Of a stretch of DNA of 10,246 bases, positions 10,101-10,246 are shown in pieces. The notes beneath the pieces were generated by a model. It did no database searches, was not told the DNA's origin, and saw only the letters and a program-made list of their open reading frames with translations. The DNA lies in NCBI GenBank assembly GCA_964402115.1, contig CAYOBW010000264.1, positions 1 through 10,246 on the forward strand, written 5' to 3'. Each line of letters begins with the position of its first letter. Position 1 is the stretch's first letter. The position numbers and the translations under genes were made by a program. This stretch comes from CAYOBW01 sp964402115. GTDB taxonomy: Bacteria; Verrucomicrobiota; Kiritimatiellia; UBA8416; CAYOBW01.

Positions 10101-10246
10101 CGCTGCAGAGCGGCAGCGTCGGCGTGGTGCTGGAGGGGACGGCGGCCCTGACGAAGTCCACGGCGGGTACGGCGACCCTCTCCGCCGCCAGCACCTACAC
10201 GGGGGCGACGACGATCCAGGAGGGCACGCTGGTCCTGGCCGCGGGC
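1079..10246 (+). CDS. Giant secreted autotransporter-associated beta-strand repeat protein (3' end outside window)
   Basis: The frame is open from ATG 1079 to the last base: 3056 codons without a stop. It begins with a signal peptide, then a mature N-terminus (TAYYFDINGATAGFG...GAYWST) typical of verrucomicrobial proteins of this class. Residues 30-305 are Asn/Thr/Gly-rich beta strands without clear repeats. From residue 306 on there are 17 beta-strand repeats of the LTKxGxGTLTLSGxNTYxGG type, starting at 1994, 2501, 2975, 3182, 3458, 4109, 4460, 5162, 6413, 6689, 7340, 7691, 8393, 9116, 9395, 9869 and 10148. Between them sit larger conserved modules, several duplicated in frame. Cysteines are rare (I saw five). 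The expected fold is a long beta-helix stalk outside the cytoplasm. No catalytic motif, barrel or C-terminal sorting signal is seen, but the C-terminus is missing. It is probably in one operon with the paralogous gene upstream. Family: confident. Role (adhesion, surface layer, glycan binding): unknown. Confidence 0.95.
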   Translation, partial: MNTKRKQMRFAGLALLAIWAGLLPRGVEGANGTAYYFDINGATAGFGAPTGSYNENGAYWSTSAAGTAGTAALAANAQMTFGAASGDFAGSTFTIAMNSVAWNGLLVNSGSATITLSGTANAYLNADQTWTVAAGSTLNQSQSWNAGGLNMNNKNVTLAGGGTINFNTAIGYNDTATVTENGSGLIVNLRASAVGTQGTDTQAGYTLTAGTLNFATAAAANAFNRMQTGKLFSINGGTVNNTSGSALTLNLYQGTYSIGGNFIFTGGSSLNLGTAAVALGTAVRQVTVSANTLTLGGIVSGTGGGIRKQGGGTLTVTGANTYTGGTTVNDGVLVVGNGTAGSLTGAIAVNAPGKLVFNRSSGTFNNTLSGNGSIENWLYQLSYSGTTSGFSGTFTALPASRIHFTVNAGSANSSWDVNGMVTIAQGLTLTMGELAGSVDGQVSRGGTAGASPVLVVGGLGTSSTYAGRIASEFAVRKVGVGTLTLSGANAYTGGTTIGDNSANVGTVVITSDTALGSGNVQVVSNAGSGNLATLALSSPTGITVANTFSTSGEGQGANGIILNQQGANTISGAITLTSGGGSIRIHSDGGSLLLSGPIAPNATGRVLLLGGSAVGEISGAIANGSGANTLAGVQKSGTGTWTLSGNNTYSGTTTIQDGMLRIGAGGTSGTLGVNGVVNNAALVFDRSDNVSVANNVSGTGSVTKEGSGTLTLSGVNSYGGGTTLNAGALALGSSGALGSSGTIAFAGGVLQFSAANTTDYSARFSTAAGQAYNLDTDGQDVTLATGLASTGGSLTKLGSGTLTLAGANTYDGATTVAAGRLTLAGSATSAITVNGGALGGEGSTTGSLSMNNGTVLAIDPTTEAALTANGVTFAGTVNVSLDAPAAVSTFTVVDYGAGTVTGIGNLTATGYRAPTFSDDVLNHRVRLAFASEARTWDGTLAADWDSGVSLAWQEGDQKFYNGDPVRFDDTAAGSTTVTLTGTLLPASVTFANELKPYDLAGAGAIGGAATLTKSAAGTLTIPTAQAYTGGTTLTGGRLRVGHDGALGDGTLTLGGGALSSDGATARVLAVPVTLNGDFTLGDATDNGALTLAGPLTLEANVAVNVPTDSGGVHTFAGGLDDGAGAFWLTKSGAGTLLLSGASTRDGGTAVAASSGILEARVNTTGSAVGVGPLSVGAGSTLLLNNTATSGAVSIGNSVTGTGTLRLNFAAGTTARNTTMSGTAGFDGTIRLSSAGVTGDKWNVNSLGTINAGLIVDSGCQIFVNAGPTTFGGGITISGTGNSENRGAIRINGATTVLNGAITLAGDTTIGGETAAAVIGGDITGTATTGNTITLTQGTANSTAGCTLGGAISDGTGGGKVALLQTRGTLTLSGASTYSGSTTINAGTLALSGGDNRLPTGTAVGFTAGATLAIGSGSQTVAGMSFNNTANAAYVIAGAGGSLAVNGAADFIVCPKAQGIWTTLDMSGLDTFAYNAPGNIFRVGADTPDYRTAWATATMAGTNTIVASLLGVGDTGFGGSDTDWNTMHLGQVNTIHADTLSLGSRSQNALLDFRSGLTAPGLTLRGKDGTSPVASILIGHVADVNTLRTFTHTVDVSAGHFDGLANTIAIGRADTVGQSSRVGIDNGLLKMGAGTLVANTITLGVIAGAGSIGGTYAGNGTLTLDNVGSVVRATTLNFAENTITASGAFTKTVTGTLNLNAGSTLYAGTIQRGLQTGTAGTVTGTVNWNDGTIHNLDAATDLTVGSGLTLTLAATGMHAFDIATGRDATVNALVAGAGLLTKRGDGTLTLNGADTYGGGTTLEAGTLVLGSSGAVGSSGTLSFGGGTLRFSAANATDYSDRFSTAAGQVYAFDTANQDVTLGTALTSSGGSLTKLGAGTLTLPGANTYDGATTVAAGRLTLAGSAASAITVNGGALGGEGSTTGSLSMNDGAMLAIDPTTEAALTANGVTFSGAVNVSLDAPSVVSPFTVVDYGSGTATGVENLTATGYRAPTFSDDVLNHRVRLAFASEARTWDGTLAADWDSGVSLAWQEGDQKFYNGDPVRFDDTAAGSTTVTLTGTLLPASVTFANELKPYDLAGAGAIGGAATLTKSAAGTLTIPTAQAYTGGTTLTGGRLRVGHDGALGDGTLTLGGGALSSDGATARVLAVPVTLNGDFTLGDATDNGALTLAGPIAVAADVTVNVPTDSGGVHTFAGSLDDGAGAFWLTKSGAGTLLLGGASTRDGGTAIAASSGTLEATVNTTGSAVGVGPLSVGAGSTLLLNNTATAGVVTIGNAVTGTGTLRVNFAAGTTARNTYMTGMAGFDGTIRLSNAGATGDKWNISSLGVVNAGLIVDSGSQIYVNAGTTTFGGGLTISGAGNTENRGAIRIGGPTTVLDSAITLAGDTTIGGENVGATIAGSISGTATTGNTQTLTQGTTGSNVGCILNSAIGDGTGGGNVALLQTKGTLTLSGASSYTGGTTVNAGTVNVSGNQSAATGGWTIGKGNATAGIVNFQAGSTVAAAAGKTIQVGSIPGDAAPGTTAQALNVTGSVANDGRLAIGRAATVALNSGASWIQNGDLTLDGIVANNAALTVNVGGLFTYAGANSIKVNPAAGNTGSATLTISGTFVTGQGFERTAVPTTGAGTVTLAGGVLQLSGDVADLTVNSTLMPFTFSLGTGGGTIDTDGHSATLSGVISGTTTLTKSGAGVLTLSGVNTCSGLTTINGGNLVLGHATDTLDGAITVNGGTLDVDNPDTVGAVTLTAGLIFGDSVLTATSYAVQSGTISAALAGAGALTKTTAGTVTLSGDNSFAGGTTVGNTTADAGTLVITSGTALGTGNVALRSNAGEGNLATVALSSPTGITVANNFLTSGEGQGGNGIVRNLQGDNTISGAFTLRSGGGSTRIHSDGGSLTLSGPIAPNAAGRYLNLGGSAVGEISGTIADGGGANTLSGVQKYGAGTWTLSGNNTYGATTAVFGGRLVLGHAADTLAGAVTVNGGTLDVDNPDTVGTVTLTAGAIEGDSPLTGTSYTLQSGSVGVVLEGTAALTKSTAGTATLSAASTYTGATTIQEGTLVLAAG
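1166..1993 (+). other. N-terminal non-repeat domain of the giant protein
   Basis: Residues 30-305 open with AYYFDINGATAGFG and GAYWST, a shortened relative of the W-D-G...W module found twice more inside the protein. They continue as beta-strand-forming segments such as TWTVAAGSTLNQSQSW, NVTLAGGGTINF and GYTLTAGTLNFATAAAANAF. No canonical LTKxGxGTLTLSG repeat occurs here. By eye the DNA uses more A/T in third codon positions than the DNA further 3'. Confidence 0.6.
2501..3067 (+). repeat. Module A, first copy
   Basis: This 567-bp stretch is flanked by beta-strand repeats at 2501 and 2975. It contains LALSSPTGITVANTF, TSGEGQGANGI, NTISGAITLTSGGGS, RIHSDGG, LSGPIAPNA and GGSAVGEISGAIANG. It matches 9395-9961 in frame at a constant offset of 6894 bp. 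DNA identity is strongest in the centre, around 2680-2980. Confidence 0.88.
3803..4360 (+). repeat. Identical 558-bp tract, first copy
   Basis: Read side by side, every base from 3803 to 4360 equals 7034-7591. The tract is bounded by mismatches at 3802 (c against g at 7033) and 4361 (c against g at 7592). The rest of module B on both sides is clearly diverged, including at many third codon positions. The tract covers the RAPTFSDDVLNHRVRLAF segment, the TWDG module and the repeat at 4109. Confidence 0.93.
3881..4054 (+). other. Internal TWDG...W...GD module, first copy
   Basis: Residues 935-992 read TWDGTLAADWDS, SLAWQEGDQKFYNGDPVRFD, TVTLTGTLLPASVTFAN. Trp-Asp-Gly, a second Trp-Asp, a Trp before GD, a VRFDD turn and a closing VTF are the landmarks of a module often placed near the mature N-terminus of large verrucomicrobial repeat proteins. 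Its internal position suggests that a full set of modules was joined or duplicated within the gene. Confidence 0.75.
5252..6412 (+). other. Unique region C between the two B copies
   Basis: About 387 residues with no second copy in the window. The segments run in order: MSFNNTANAAYVIAGAGGSL; FIVCPKAQGIWTTLDMSGLD with TFAYNAPGNIFRVG; a LLGVGDTGFGGSDTDWNTMH stretch; ALLDFRSGLTAPGLTLRGKD; SILIGHVADVN; and SRVGIDNGLLKMGAGTLVAN. The chain of short strands ending in Asn/Gly turns fits a beta-helix, and similar blocks occur in large PVC repeat proteins. It is relatively poor in the LTKxGxGTLTLSG motif. No catalytic residues are recognised. Confidence 0.6.
7034..7591 (+). repeat. Identical 558-bp tract, second copy
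   Basis: Base-for-base equal to 3803-4360. After 7591 the sequence changes abruptly: GPIAVAADVTVNVP here against GPLTLEANVAVNVP in the first copy. The upstream flank (6413-7033) carries many substitutions relative to 3182-3802. Confidence 0.93.
7112..7285 (+). other. Internal TWDG...W...GD module, second copy
   Basis: Identical at the DNA level to 3881-4054 because it lies inside the 558-bp tract. It has the same landmarks: TWDG, DWDS, AW before EGD, VRFDD and a closing VTF. Confidence 0.75.
8486..9115 (+). other. Unique region D, conserved verrucomicrobial block
   Basis: 210 residues present once here. Landmarks in order: GGWTIGKGNATAGIVNFQAG, TIQVGSIPGDA, ALNVTGSVANDGRLAIGRAA, SGASWIQNGDLTL, GGLFTYAGANSIKVNPAAGN, SATLTISGTFVTGQGFERTA, AGTVTLAGGVLQLSGDVADL and GGTIDTDGHSATLSGVISG. 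From memory of the family, this ordered set recurs in giant repeat proteins of Verrucomicrobiota and is the best taxonomic hint in the window. Its fold is probably beta-helical and its function unknown. Confidence 0.65.
9116..9394 (+). repeat. Module E, first copy
   Basis: Starts with repeat LTKSGAGVLTLSGVNTCSG, followed by LVLGHATDTLDGAITVNGG, LDVDNPDTVGAVTLTAG and SYAVQSGTISAALAGAGA. It matches sequence from 9869 on at a constant offset of 753 bp (251 codons), so the beta-strand repeats at 9116 and 9395 correspond to those at 9869 and 10148. The NTCSG here replaces the usual NTYSG. Confidence 0.85.
9395..9961 (+). repeat. Module A', second copy
   Basis: In-frame copy of 2501-3067 shifted by 6894 bp, with beta-strand repeats at 9395 and 9869. 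Shared landmarks include LALSSPTGITVANTF / VALSSPTGITVANNF, SGEGQG, RIHSDGGS and GGSAVGEISG. In the gene it lies beyond both B copies, so it was not part of the B duplication. Its last repeat (9869-9961) also begins module E'. Confidence 0.88.
9869..10246 (+). repeat. Module E', second copy, cut by window end
   Basis: Matches 9116 onward with a 753-bp shift: LVLGHAADTLAGAVTVNGG, LDVDNPDTVGTVTLTAG and SYTLQSGSVGVVLEGTAA, then repeat LTKSTAGTATLSAASTYTG at 10148. The first repeat of this copy is also the last repeat of module A', so the two modules are joined through a shared beta-strand repeat. Confidence 0.82.

Noticed and set aside
1..10246. CRISPR array, integron or DNA satellite as explanation of the repeats
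   Set aside because: All repeats are multiples of three, stay in one reading frame and encode known beta-strand repeat protein modules; there are no short constant repeats with unique spacers.

Overview
The window is almost entirely coding on the + strand. It holds two adjacent genes for giant, secreted, repeat-built proteins of the autotransporter-associated beta-strand repeat type (TIGR02601 / PATR-like motif, roughly LTKxGxGTLTLSGxNTYxGG). The DNA is very GC-rich, and both proteins are rich in Gly, Thr, Ala, Ser and Asn. The repeat motif and its companion modules are typical of large secreted proteins of Verrucomicrobiota and related PVC bacteria. The companion modules recognised are a TWDG...W...GD module, a long block with a TIGKGNA...VNFQAGST segment, and a YAVQSG...LTKTTAGTVTLSG block. 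The assignment comes from remembered family patterns; no marker gene is present, so lineage below phylum is open.

Layout: positions 1-1047 are the 3' end of one gene, whose 5' end lies outside the window. A 31-base gap with a good Shine-Dalgarno sequence follows. A second gene starts at 1079 with a signal peptide and stays open to the last base (at least 3056 residues, 3' end missing). Nothing else is present: no RNA genes, mobile elements or CRISPR, and no gene-free stretch above 31 bases. The many other open frames on both strands are shadows of this stop-poor, GC-rich repetitive sequence.

The second gene is a patchwork of duplicated modules, all copied in frame: A (2501-3067), B (3182-5245), unique C (5252-6412), B' (6413-8476), unique D (8486-9115), E (9116-9394), A' (9395-9961), E' (9869-10246, partial and overlapping the end of A'). 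B and B' are offset by exactly 3231 bp, A and A' by 6894 bp, and E and E' by 753 bp. Inside B/B' a 558-bp tract is identical base for base although its flanks have clearly diverged. This is the most interesting signal here and suggests recent gene conversion, or else an assembly artefact.

The two genes are probably co-transcribed paralogs encoding exported beta-solenoid surface or extracellular proteins. No enzymatic function, beta-barrel translocator or PEP-CTERM anchor can be seen in the visible part. I found no convincing new multi-gene system; the novelty is in the mosaic evolution of the large gene.
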